In this document: positions 26,729 to 34,762 of the stretch, in pieces
How the letters are laid out: the number at the start of each line of letters is the position of its first letter
Position numbering within the stretch: the first letter of the stretch is position 1
Assembly (NCBI GenBank): GCA_001769655.1
Contig: MEPC01000024.1
Coordinates: 203,572-267,571 of the forward strand
Direction of reading: 5' to 3'
Length of the DNA stretch: 64,000 nucleotides
DNA from: Bacteroidetes bacterium RIFCSPLOWO2_12_FULL_37_12
GTDB taxonomy: Bacteria; Bacteroidota; Bacteroidia; 2-12-FULL-37-12
Notes under the pieces: model-generated
The model's input: the letters and a program-made list of their open reading frames with translations, nothing else
The model's database searches: none
Told to the model about the DNA's origin: nothing
Program-made: the position numbers and the translations under genes

Positions 26729-27142
26729 ATGAAAAATTCAATTACCAAACCCTCCAAAAACCCACGCAAGATATTAAAAAAAAGTGAAAATCCAACCCTT
26801 CTTGAAAAAGGAAGGCAGGGGGAATCGGTTGCCGCTGTTTATCTTCAGCGACATGGTTATACTATCAAAGAGCGAAATTACCGGATTTCAAAGTACGAAG
26901 TGGATATCCTTGCTGAGAAGGACAATACCTTGGTTTTTTGTGAGGTGAAAATGCGAAGTAATATTAAAAACGGCTCTCCTGAATACAATGTGGGAGCTGA
27001 TAAACTGCATAAATTAACCAGAGCCGCCATGCTTTACCTTAACTATTTTCCCTACGCCGGAGCAGTTCGTCTTGATGTGCTTGCGGTAAACCCTTATAAG
27101 GACGGGTTTGAGGTAAAGCATTATAAGGATGTGTTATATTAA
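26729..27142 (+). CDS. UPF0102 (YraN) family nuclease-like protein
   Basis: A 137-residue protein with a basic N-terminal extension and a PD-(D/E)XK-type core. GRQGESVAAVYLQRHGYTI and KERNYRISKYEVDILAEKDN followed by VFCEVKMRS supply the usual Glu, Asp and Glu-x-Lys residues. YraN proteins are thought to act on Holliday-junction or other branched DNA, but the role is unsettled. The last bases of its stop codon are the first bases of a 149-base palindromic element at 27139-27287, which may have replaced the natural C-terminal sequence. Confidence 0.85.
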   Translation: MKNSITKPSKNPRKILKKSENPTLLEKGRQGESVAAVYLQRHGYTIKERNYRISKYEVDILAEKDNTLVFCEVKMRSNIKNGSPEYNVGADKLHKLTRAAMLYLNYFPYAGAVRLDVLAVNPYKDGFEVKHYKDVLY

Positions 27143-27287
27143 GGGCACCTCTAAAAACTTGTCTTTTGTCCAGATACTGCGTTGTCAGAAATTTTTAAAT
27201 CCTCATTTACCCAATGTAAACTCCGGTTTAAAAATTTCTTCCGCCTTGTCTCTGGCCAAAATCCATAGTTTTTAGAAGTACCCTTAA
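27139..27287. repeat. 149-base imperfect palindrome (MITE-like)
   Basis: The ends TTAAGGG and CCCTTAA are exact inverted copies. The outer 19 bases of each arm agree at 17 positions (arms begin AAGGGCACCTCTAAAAACT and AAGGGTACTTCTAAAAACT), inner blocks such as AGAAATTTTTAAA pair again, and the centre is near TTTACCCAATGTAAAC. No protein is encoded. The shape fits a small non-autonomous element or a large RNA hairpin. It covers the yraN stop codon and sits before prfB. No second copy was seen in this window. Confidence 0.6.
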
Positions 27288-27380
27288 GATTAAATACAAA
27301 GTGCACCATTCTCCGACACTCCGATACCCCCATACACCGATACTTTTTTACCATTTAAGCGTAAATCAGAAAATTTCATG

Positions 27381-27388
27381 TACTTTTG
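27381..27388 (+). promoter_or_regulatory. probable -7 promoter element for prfB
   Basis: TACTTTTG fits TAnnTTTG exactly and lies 21 bases upstream of the prfB start codon. No TTG is visible at the expected -33 position. Confidence 0.4.
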
Positions 27389-27409
27389 TTCTATAAATCC
27401 AACCTAACC

Positions 27410-28487
27410 ATGACTTCCGACCAACTAAAAGATTTAAGAGCCCGCACTGAGGCACTGAGGAGGTTTCTTTGACGTAGATGTCAAAATAGCTGAAATCAAA
27501 AAAGAAGAAATGACTTCAGAAGCGCCGGATTTCTGGAATGACACTGCAAAAGCCAGCCAAATTCTCAAATCCATCAAATCAAAAAAAATCTGGGTACATG
27601 CTTATGAAGTTGTGAAAACCAACGTGGAGGATCTTTGTGTATTTTACGACTTTTTCAAAAGCGGTGAATTGGATGAGAAAGAAATGGATAAACATTTTAA
27701 TGACTCGCTGAAAGCCGTTGAGGAACTGGAACTAAAAAAGATGCTGGGTCGCCCCGACGATTCCATGGATGCGGTGCTCCATATCAATTGTGGCGCTGGT
27801 GGTACTGAAAGTCAGGATTGGGCAGAAATGCTCATGCGTATGTATGTAATGTGGGGGGAGAAAAATAATTTTACCGTTCGCACCTTAAACATTCAAACCG
27901 CCGAGGAAGCCGGCATTAAATCTGCCGATCTTGAAATCACCGGTGAATTTGCTTATGGCTACCTCAGAGGGGAAAGCGGGGTTCATCGCATGGTTCGCAT
28001 CTCTCCTTTCGATTCCAACAAACGCCGGCACACTACTTTCGCTTCTGTGTATGCATATCCTCTGGTGGATGACACTATTAAAATTGAAGTAAATCCTGCC
28101 GATATCACCTGGGATACATTCCGCGCCGGAGGACATGGAGGACAAAATGTAAACAAAGTGGAGACGGCAGTGCGTTTGAAACATGCACCTTCTGGAATTA
28201 TTATCGAGTGCCAGCAGGAGCGCTCTCAGGGGCGGAATAAAGATAAGGCATTACAGATGTTACGTTCGCAACTTTATGAAATGGAAATACGAAAGCGCGA
28301 CGAAGCCAAAGCCATTGAGGAAGGAAAAAAACTAAAAATAGAATGGGGCTCTCAAATCAGGAGTTATGTGTTTCATCCCTATAAAATGGTCAAAGATTTA
28401 CGTACCGATTTTCAAACCTCAGATGTTAATTCCGTGATGGATGGGGAAATAAATGGGTTTATCCGTTCGTTTTTGCTGGAGGGGTAG
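27410..28487 (+). CDS. prfB: peptide chain release factor 2, with programmed +1 frameshift
   Basis: RF2 ends translation at UGA and UAA. Its gene starts with ATG at 27410, reads 20 codons to CTT (27467-27469), meets an in-frame TGA at 27470-27472, and continues one base further (GAC at 27471) to the stop at 28487, giving 358 residues. The frameshift signal is complete: AGGAGG at 27458-27463 is three bases before CTT-TGA-C, the same geometry as in E. coli. The body has the UGA-reading SPF motif (VRISPFDSN) and the catalytic GGQ ([12 protein letters not shown]). A start at 27510 would remove the N-terminal domain. It is convergent with the next gene, only three bases apart. Confidence 0.96.
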
Positions 28488-28490
28488 CCC

Positions 28491-29999
28491 TTAATATTCC
28501 ACCGTCACCCCATTCACCACACGCGTGCAACGCATACCGGTTTTGAAAACTTCCGGCTTCAGCACGGAGCTATGTTTCAACATACGCACACATTCCTGAA
28601 TTCCTTCGGGTATGGAAGGATGGGGTTGTATCAGTTCAGTGAGTAATTCAATGCCACCGTTAGTTGAAATCAGCAGTGACACAGCCGCCATAGCACTGGA
28701 GCTGTGCATTCCCAACGCCCGCATTCCAAGCACTTTCATCTGGTCATCATCGCTGACCAAGATTTTGAAAAATCCATTAGTATTTCTTTTGGCAAGCGCT
28801 CTTGAAATGTAGGAGTAATGATAACAAGCCACCCGGTAAGATAAACCGGCGGCGCGGGCTTGCTTTTCGTTCATACCCACTGCGGCAATTTCCGGATTCA
28901 GAAACATGATGGTAGAAATATTTGAATAAGAGAGCGGTTTGATTTTATTCCCATAAATTTTTTCTACCGCATGTCTTCCCTCCAATTCTCCTACATTGAC
29001 AAGGGCAATGTCTGCAGTGAGGTCTCCAACGGCATAAATATTGGGAACAGAGGTCTGAGTGTCATTGTCTTCGATATGACCGCCCGACTTGCATTTTATC
29101 CCTGCTTTTTCCAATCCTAATCCCTCTATATTTGGAACTCTCCCTATAGATAACAATGCTTTTTCCACTTCAAAGGTTTGACGGCTATCATCTTTGTATT
29201 TAAGGGAGTAAGATACCTTCCCATTTAAAATGTCTAATTTGTCTAAGGATGCATTGTGGTGAATATTGACTCCCAATTCTTCAAAATTTTTAATAACCAC
29301 TTCTGCTACATCATCGTCTTCAAAAGGAAGAATCCTGTCTTCTTTATCAATGAGATTTACGCGAGTGCAACCAAAATTTCCAAGAATGGTGGCAAATTCA
29401 CAACCGATGACACCGGCACCGACAATGACAATGCTTTTCGGAAAACCGCTCATGGAATGAATGCCATTGCTGGTGCAAATAATCTTTTCATCCACTGGAA
29501 TATTATTCAACACTCTGGGTCGGCTTCCGGTAGCAAGAACAATATTTTCTGCCTGAATTATTTCTGTGGCACCATCTTCTGTAGTAATTTTTATAGTATT
29601 TCTGTCTTCCAGTTCTCCTTTTCCATTGATAAATGAAAAATTATCGCCTTTCATCATTTCCAATGCTTCCACTTGCTTCATTAATTGTTTCTCTTTTGTA
29701 TTGAGCGTATCATTCATTGATTTCAGGATCCAGTCGAAATCGGGTTTTAACTTTCCGGAGAGTCCGGTAGATGCCGTGCCAGATTGTATTAACCTGTTTT
29801 CGGCAAAATTTCTGAATTCAAAATACTCGGTAGAAATTTCCCAGAGGGTTTTGGAAGAAAGAGCGCCATTGAAAACTGCGGCTCCCCCGAGACGGTTCTT
29901 CTCGATGAGAATTGTTTTTTTGCCGAAATCAAGGGCTCGCATGGCGGCGGCATAACCCGCAGGTCCACCGCCGATAACACAGAGGTCGTATTTTTTCAT
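28491..29999 (-). CDS. lipoamide-dehydrogenase-like flavoprotein without redox cysteines
   Basis: The 502 residues have the pyridine nucleotide-disulfide oxidoreductase layout: N-terminal FAD motif CVIGGGPAGYAAAMRA, central NAD(P) motif IVIVGAGVIGCEFATIL, the second FAD contact NIYAVGDLT, and a C-terminal dimerisation domain with QPHPSIPEGIQE resembling the catalytic His-Glu segment. The redox-active disulfide motif G-G-T-C-x4-C is replaced by GGAAVFNGALSSK, with Ala at both Cys positions (41 and 46). Lipoamide or glutathione reduction should thus be impossible; a transhydrogenase-like or NAD(P)H oxidase role is more likely. No 2-oxoacid dehydrogenase genes are near. Confidence 0.85.
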   Translation of the reverse strand: MKKYDLCVIGGGPAGYAAAMRALDFGKKTILIEKNRLGGAAVFNGALSSKTLWEISTEYFEFRNFAENRLIQSGTASTGLSGKLKPDFDWILKSMNDTLNTKEKQLMKQVEALEMMKGDNFSFINGKGELEDRNTIKITTEDGATEIIQAENIVLATGSRPRVLNNIPVDEKIICTSNGIHSMSGFPKSIVIVGAGVIGCEFATILGNFGCTRVNLIDKEDRILPFEDDDVAEVVIKNFEELGVNIHHNASLDKLDILNGKVSYSLKYKDDSRQTFEVEKALLSIGRVPNIEGLGLEKAGIKCKSGGHIEDNDTQTSVPNIYAVGDLTADIALVNVGELEGRHAVEKIYGNKIKPLSYSNISTIMFLNPEIAAVGMNEKQARAAGLSYRVACYHYSYISRALAKRNTNGFFKILVSDDDQMKVLGMRALGMHSSSAMAAVSLLISTNGGIELLTELIQPHPSIPEGIQECVRMLKHSSVLKPEVFKTGMRCTRVVNGVTVEY

Positions 30000-30085
30000 A
30001 TTGTCCGTGAATGGGAATGTAAAGGTAGGAAAAAATTAATAATTTAGAATTAAGAATTATAGCAATACAACTTAGGTTTTAGAAA

Positions 30086-30215
30086 AAAAACATATAACAC
30101 TAAACAAAAAATGAAAAATGTATAAGTATGTCCGCAATTTAAAAAACAATTACAAAAATTGAAAAAGTGAACCCACTTTGTCATTAATTGTTACGTGTTA
30201 CGTGTTATTCATTAT
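30086..30215. repeat. AT-rich word repeat, related to that at 23880
   Basis: CATATAACACTAAACAAAAAATG followed by AAAAATGTATAAGTATG (from about 30090 to 30129) closely matches 23880-23917. Further on TTACGTGTTACGTGTTATTC (about 30191-30210) repeats the heptamer words on the opposite sense. The two blocks could pair as a hairpin downstream of the beta-barrel gene or before the flavoprotein gene. Confidence 0.5.
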
Positions 30216-30239
30216 TTTTCGGAAACCTGTTATTTTCTG

Positions 30240-30968
30240 TTAATTCTGATTAGTTTTAATAGAATAAAGCGCTCTCACATTAAAAACTGCCGAGCGATTC
30301 AGAATTGCTTCAAATCCTTTTTTTCCTTCGTGGATTACAAAAAAATTGTTTAATCCCCATTCGAATGAAAACCCGGCGCTGAGGAGAAATCTTTTTAGGT
30401 TCACTTGCATTCCGGTTCCTGCTGAAATTTGAAAATTATTCAACGAAAGAAGATAACCATGCCATCCACCATTTTTATTAATTTCTATGGGATTAAAATT
30501 CTCAACTTCGTCAATATATGTCTCAGTGATTAAATTGTACTGATGTAAAAAAATCTGATAGGATATTAGATACAGGTAAGAAAATCCAGGTTCCAGGTAC
30601 CAAAATACATTTGTATGTCCAACAAGAAAGCGGAAGTTAAGCGGAAGTTCCAAATATCCGGCACGAATTTCCGTAAATTCCTGACTGTATTGATTTTTTT
30701 GTTGAAATCCTTTTGGATTATATTTTAACCCTGAGCAGACATTTAGTTTTTTCGTGGGTTGGTATGAAATCGTTACTCCCAAAGGAAAATCGGTGATATA
30801 TCTGACATATTCATTGGGCGGGAGATTTTCATTACTAATTCGCATGTAGGACCAGGAAACGCCGGATTCAATGCCTATTGCAAACTGTGAAGACGCAGAA
30901 TTTGAAAAATGCAGTGACACTGCAATTAAAATGAATGTTGAGTATTTGGGTGAGAACCTTATGCGCAT
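30240..30968 (-). CDS. outer membrane beta-barrel protein
   Basis: A 242-residue protein with a signal peptide (about 1-28, ending SASSQ) and alternating hydrophobic strands ending in an aromatic-rich C-terminal part (FNVRALYSIK). Segments such as FAIGIESGVSWSYMR, LGVTISYQPTKKLNVCSGLKYN and AGYLELPLNFRFLV follow the PorT-like beta-barrel pattern common in Bacteroidota. It should sit in the outer membrane; no specific substrate can be given. It begins 22 bases after dnaJ on the same strand and may be read through from it. Confidence 0.78.
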   Translation of the reverse strand: MRIRFSPKYSTFILIAVSLHFSNSASSQFAIGIESGVSWSYMRISNENLPPNEYVRYITDFPLGVTISYQPTKKLNVCSGLKYNPKGFQQKNQYSQEFTEIRAGYLELPLNFRFLVGHTNVFWYLEPGFSYLYLISYQIFLHQYNLITETYIDEVENFNPIEINKNGGWHGYLLSLNNFQISAGTGMQVNLKRFLLSAGFSFEWGLNNFFVIHEGKKGFEAILNRSAVFNVRALYSIKTNQN

Positions 30969-30990
30969 TATTTTTTGTTATACCCATTCA

Positions 30991-32148
30991 CTACTCCCTG
31001 AAAAAACTCCGGATTTTCTCAAAGATATTCTTCTCGCTCCTGTCTGGATGCGGAAAAAAGTTAGACGAGTTGCGTAGAGTGCTGATTATTTTTTTTTCGT
31101 CGGAAGAAAGATTTTGCGGAGTCCATACGTTTATATGCACCAATAAATCTCCTCTGTCATACGAATTAAACTCCGGTATTCCTTTGCTTTTCAATCGTAG
31201 AATTTTTCCGCTCTGGGTTCCCGGTTCAATGCCGATTTTCGCTTTTCCGCTCAAGGTTGGTATTTCTACAGAAGTTCCCATGCAGGCATCCGGAAAACCA
31301 ATGTATAATTCATAAATTAAATTCAGCCCGTCCCGCATAAGGAATTCGTGTGGGATCTCTTCAACCACTATAATCAAATCACCTGGGATTCCACCTTGCG
31401 GAGGAGCATTCCCTTTGCCGCTCATGGATAACTGAACCCCTTCCACCACCCCTGCCGGAATATTCATGGTGATCATTTCTTCCCCTATCATTCGCCCATC
31501 GCCATTGCAGTTTTTGCAGGAGGATGTCACTACCCGCCCTTCGCCGTGACACCGCGGACAAGTAGTAACTGTTTGCATTTGTCCGATAAAAGTATTGGTC
31601 ACTTTCCGCACCTTTCCACTGCCTGCGCATTGCAGACAGGTTTGAACCGCATTTCGGTCTTTGGCGCCTGTGCCATCACACACATTGCAGGGAACTTGCT
31701 TTTTTACTTTGATTTTCTTTTCAACGCCATTAGAAATTTCCTCGAGGGTAAGTTTTAACTTGATTCGTAAGTCAGTCCCACGGTTTACTCTTCGTGCACG
31801 ACCGCGGGTTCCTGTTTCAAAAAAGTCCTCAAAACCGCCACCGAATGGACTTCTCCCTCCGAAAATATCTCCGAAATGTTCAAAAATGTCTTCAACATTT
31901 ACATTTCCACCCGAAAATCCTCCATTGACTCCCTGATGGCCATATTGATTATAGCGTTGCCGTTTTTCATTATCGCTAAGCACATCATACGCTTCGGCAG
32001 CTTCTTTAAATTTATCCTCTGCCGCTTTATCCCCCGGATTTTTATCAGGATGGTATTTAATAGCCATCTTCCGGTATGCCTTTTTTATTTCATCGGCAGG
32101 TGTGTTGCGGTCAACCCCTAGAACCTCGTAATAGTCGCGTTTTGACAT
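30991..32148 (-). CDS. dnaJ: chaperone protein DnaJ
   Basis: DnaJ stimulates the ATPase of DnaK and presents unfolded proteins. The 385 residues show the complete type I layout: J domain with the HPD motif ([11 protein letters not shown], about 31-41), a Gly/Phe-rich linker (about 75-110), four zinc-binding CxxCxGxG repeats ([36 protein letters not shown]), and a C-terminal substrate domain with [13 protein letters not shown]. The grpE gene lies upstream on the same strand with a 125-base gap containing a hairpin. DnaK is not in the window. Confidence 0.97.
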   Translation of the reverse strand: MSKRDYYEVLGVDRNTPADEIKKAYRKMAIKYHPDKNPGDKAAEDKFKEAAEAYDVLSDNEKRQRYNQYGHQGVNGGFSGGNVNVEDIFEHFGDIFGGRSPFGGGFEDFFETGTRGRARRVNRGTDLRIKLKLTLEEISNGVEKKIKVKKQVPCNVCDGTGAKDRNAVQTCLQCAGSGKVRKVTNTFIGQMQTVTTCPRCHGEGRVVTSSCKNCNGDGRMIGEEMITMNIPAGVVEGVQLSMSGKGNAPPQGGIPGDLIIVVEEIPHEFLMRDGLNLIYELYIGFPDACMGTSVEIPTLSGKAKIGIEPGTQSGKILRLKSKGIPEFNSYDRGDLLVHINVWTPQNLSSDEKKIISTLRNSSNFFPHPDRSEKNIFEKIRSFFRE

Positions 32149-32210
32149 TTGTGAAATTAGAAATTAGTCATTGGAAATTAGTCATTAGAGATTAATACAC
32201 TCATTCTCTC

Positions 32211-32238
32211 GCCCCTCTCCATTTTTTTGGAGAGGGGC
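32211..32238. other. hairpin between grpE and dnaJ
   Basis: GCCCCTCTCC (32211-32220) and GGAGAGGGGC (32229-32238) form a perfect 10-base stem around an 8-base AT loop. No T run follows on the grpE-dnaJ sense, so it is more likely an RNA stability or attenuation hairpin than a full terminator. The bases are similar to a GC-rich intergenic word common in many genomes. Confidence 0.45.
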
Positions 32239-32273
32239 TGGGGTGAGGTTTTTTTGATTGGATATTGAAAAAT

Positions 32274-32954
32274 TTATACCGTCTCGTTTTTCGCTTCCAG
32301 CTTTCCCACTACAACTTTCCCAAACCGGATAATTTTATCATTCAGAAAATATGCTTTTTCCATTTCGTCAATTACTTTTCCATCTTTATCTTTATCCTCT
32401 ACGGGTATATTGGAAATTGCCTGATGAATTTCGGGATTGAAAGATTCACCAACGGAGCTAACCCCTTTCAATCCTTTTTGTTCTAATGCAGAAAAGAGTT
32501 TAGTAAAAATAAGTTCAACACCTGCTTTTAATGCAATGGCATCAGACGATGAGTTAAACGATTTTTGTGCTCTTTCAAAATCATCCAGGATGGGCAACAG
32601 TGAAGTTATAATATCCTGCCCCGCATATTTAATCAAGTCAATTCTTTCTTTGTTGACTCTCCTTTTATAATTTTCAAATTCAGCGAAAAGACGTAAATGT
32701 TTGTCGTTAAGTGCCTGGAGTTCCTCTTCTTTCTTATTTAATAATTCTGTATCAGAGGCAACGGCTTGATTGGTTTTGGAGCCCGTATTTTCCGAATTTG
32801 CTGAATCAACTTTCATTGTAGTTGAATTACCATTTTGCGTAGTATTTACACGTTGGGTGTTATCATCAGCTACCTGACTATCTACTGAATTTTCTTCAGG
32901 ATTATTTACTTTTTCAGGTGAATCCTCACCTTTTTGTGTCTTATCGTTTTTCAT
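32274..32954 (-). CDS. grpE: nucleotide exchange factor GrpE
   Basis: GrpE releases ADP from DnaK. The 226 residues start with a long acidic, low-complexity arm (about 1-75, rich in Asn, Glu, Thr), then a coiled-coil helix (LNKKEEELQALNDKHLRLFAEF) and the signature ENYKRRVNKERIDLIKYAGQDI, LLPILDDFERA, and the C-terminal beta domain with FNPEIHQAISNIPVEDKDKDGKV. The acidic arm is longer than in E. coli but usual in Bacteroidota. It is followed by dnaJ, a standard heat-shock operon order. Confidence 0.95.
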   Translation of the reverse strand: MKNDKTQKGEDSPEKVNNPEENSVDSQVADDNTQRVNTTQNGNSTTMKVDSANSENTGSKTNQAVASDTELLNKKEEELQALNDKHLRLFAEFENYKRRVNKERIDLIKYAGQDIITSLLPILDDFERAQKSFNSSSDAIALKAGVELIFTKLFSALEQKGLKGVSSVGESFNPEIHQAISNIPVEDKDKDGKVIDEMEKAYFLNDKIIRFGKVVVGKLEAKNETV

Positions 32955-33174
32955 TTTTTTTAGCAGGGGGTGTTTTTCTTCAAAATAATTGCCAAGATAC
33001 GATTAAATGACAAATTGTCATGGGTGTTTCATTGTTTTATTGATACATTGCTACATTGCTACATTGCTTCATCAGAAAGGTTAATTCTTTTTTTCAGGTG
33101 ATGGAAAGGATTTATCTTTGCCTTTTTACTTTATCAGGAACAACAATTTTTCACGGTCTTTTACTATATAAAAT

Positions 33175-33475
33175 TAGTTCCGTAGGAACGGTTCATATTA
33201 TAACAACGGACTTCAGTCCGTTGTTATAGCACCTGACTTCAGATCCTTGAGTTCCGTAGGAACGAAACATAAAAAAACAAACTTTCAGAGAAGAGTATCT
33301 GGATTTTTTGGATAAGTTTAAAGTGCCATATAACGAACGATGCATTTTTGAAGATCTAATATGAATCGTGCCTATGGCACTTTTGGAACACAACCTATAC
33401 AAATTAAGGATGGACTAAAGTCCATCCTTATAAAATAAAATCGTGCCTATGGCACTTTCTGGAACATCATGTATG
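33175..33475. repeat. cluster of REP-like palindromes in a 648-base gap
   Basis: The gap 32955-33602 contains no gene. Within it are two copies of GTTCCGTAGGAAC (33177-33189 and 33251-33263), a perfect 14-base stem TATAACAACGGACT with two-base loop at 33199-33228, a perfect 12-base stem TAAGGATGGACT at 33405-33430, and the inverted pair AAAGTGCCATA (33320-33330) / TATGGCACTTT (33373-33383) with another copy of CGTGCCTATGGCAC at about 33442-33455. The words are related in style (x-x-TTCAGTCC, CCTATGGCAC) and look like repetitive extragenic palindromes. The rest of the gap has CATTGCTACATTG repeats (about 33043-33070) and an orphan TATCTTTG at 33113. Confidence 0.7.
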
Positions 33476-33589
33476 TTTTTCTACTGACGTTTTTGTACGT
33501 TAAACTCGGTTTTGGGCAATTATTCCAACATCTGAAAAAAAGAATTATCCATCAGAAAAATACCTGCCATGTATAATTAAAATTTTATG

Positions 33590-33597
33590 TAGGTTTG
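33590..33597 (+). promoter_or_regulatory. probable -7 promoter element for the TPR lipoprotein
   Basis: TAGGTTTG matches TAnnTTTG exactly. It ends only five bases before the ATG at 33603, so the mRNA would have almost no leader if transcription starts at the usual distance. Confidence 0.35.
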
Positions 33598-33602
33598 TGC
33601 TT

Positions 33603-34634
33603 ATGTTTTCAAAGTCATTTATACTAATTTGTATTCTCTTCTGTTTTTTATCCGCTTGCCGCACTAAGGATTCACAAAACGAAATGGTTGACTTAGATAA
33701 AAATGCTCCAGGGGTTACCATTAATGCACAGTTTGAATCATTAAACAAGGACATTGCTTCTGAGCCAGACAATCCTGTTCCCTATTTCCGGAGGTCAAAA
33801 ATTTTCTTAGAAAGGCAGGAATTAAACAACGCATTGCTTGATATTTCTTCCGCTATCAATCTGGATTCCACCAAAAGTGAATATTACTTTCAGATGGCAA
33901 AAATTTACCGTAAAATGAACAAGTTCATGGATGGATTAGCGGCTATATATAAAGCGGATAAATTAAATTGTCCGGACCCGGAGTTGTTTTTACTTGGCGG
34001 CGAAATGTATTTTATTTTAAAAGAGTATAAGAAATCAATGGTCTATTTAAACAAAACGCTCTATCTGAATAAATTTGAAAGCAGAGCTCATTTTTACATA
34101 TCCTTAAATTACTTAGAAACGGGTGACACACTTAGTGCCATACATTCCTTAGAAACAGCAGTGACACAAAACACTGATTACGCTGAAGGATATGACCAGC
34201 TCGCAGTTATCCATGATTCAAAGAAGGACTATAAATCGGCTCTTGAATACGCCACAAGCGCCATTTCATCAAAAAAAGATGCTCCTGCCTTGTATTATAA
34301 CCGCGGAACAATTTTTTTTCATACCGGTAATTATGACAAATCCATAGAGGATTTCCAACAGGCAATAACGTTGGATTCTCTGCATTATCTCGCCTGGTAT
34401 AATCTCGGGACTTCTTATTACAATAAAAAAAATTATCAGTCAGCCGGAAAATGTTTTCAAAAAGTTATTGACACCAAGCCGGAATATCAACCGGTTTATT
34501 TTATATTTGGTCAAACGCTGGAATGGTTGAATAATGACTCATTGGCGGCTGTACAGTATGCAAAGGCGATTGAACTTGATAATAAGGATGAGAAATCGGT
34601 GAAAGCCCTTAAAAAAATAGAAAATAGAAAATAG
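33603..34634 (+). CDS. TPR-repeat lipoprotein
   Basis: From the ATG at 33603 the protein has 343 residues, with a lipoprotein signal ending in FLSAC (Cys about 19). A GTG two codons upstream is possible but overlaps the promoter element. About seven TPR units fill residues 50-340, for example PALYYNRGTIFFHTGNYDKSIEDFQQAI and the following YLAWYNLGTSYYNKKNYQSAGKCF. It should be anchored on the periplasmic side of a membrane and serve as a scaffold. The REP-like cluster lies upstream and thrS follows 128 bases later on the same strand. Confidence 0.82.
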   Translation: MFSKSFILICILFCFLSACRTKDSQNEMVDLDKNAPGVTINAQFESLNKDIASEPDNPVPYFRRSKIFLERQELNNALLDISSAINLDSTKSEYYFQMAKIYRKMNKFMDGLAAIYKADKLNCPDPELFLLGGEMYFILKEYKKSMVYLNKTLYLNKFESRAHFYISLNYLETGDTLSAIHSLETAVTQNTDYAEGYDQLAVIHDSKKDYKSALEYATSAISSKKDAPALYYNRGTIFFHTGNYDKSIEDFQQAITLDSLHYLAWYNLGTSYYNKKNYQSAGKCFQKVIDTKPEYQPVYFIFGQTLEWLNNDSLAAVQYAKAIELDNKDEKSVKALKKIENRK

Positions 34635-34762
34635 AAAATAGAAAAATCCACCCCCTACTCCCGCCAGCGGGGGACATGACGCTCCAGAAATTGTCAGGCA
34701 AAACAAAGAAATTCAACATTCAATTGTAAATCAAAAATCGTAAATCGTAAATTATACATATT

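Noticed and set aside
26684-26741. Upstream start of the sugar-phosphate isomerase at 26741
   Set aside because: It would overlap the start of the divergent yraN gene and add a sequence foreign to the family.
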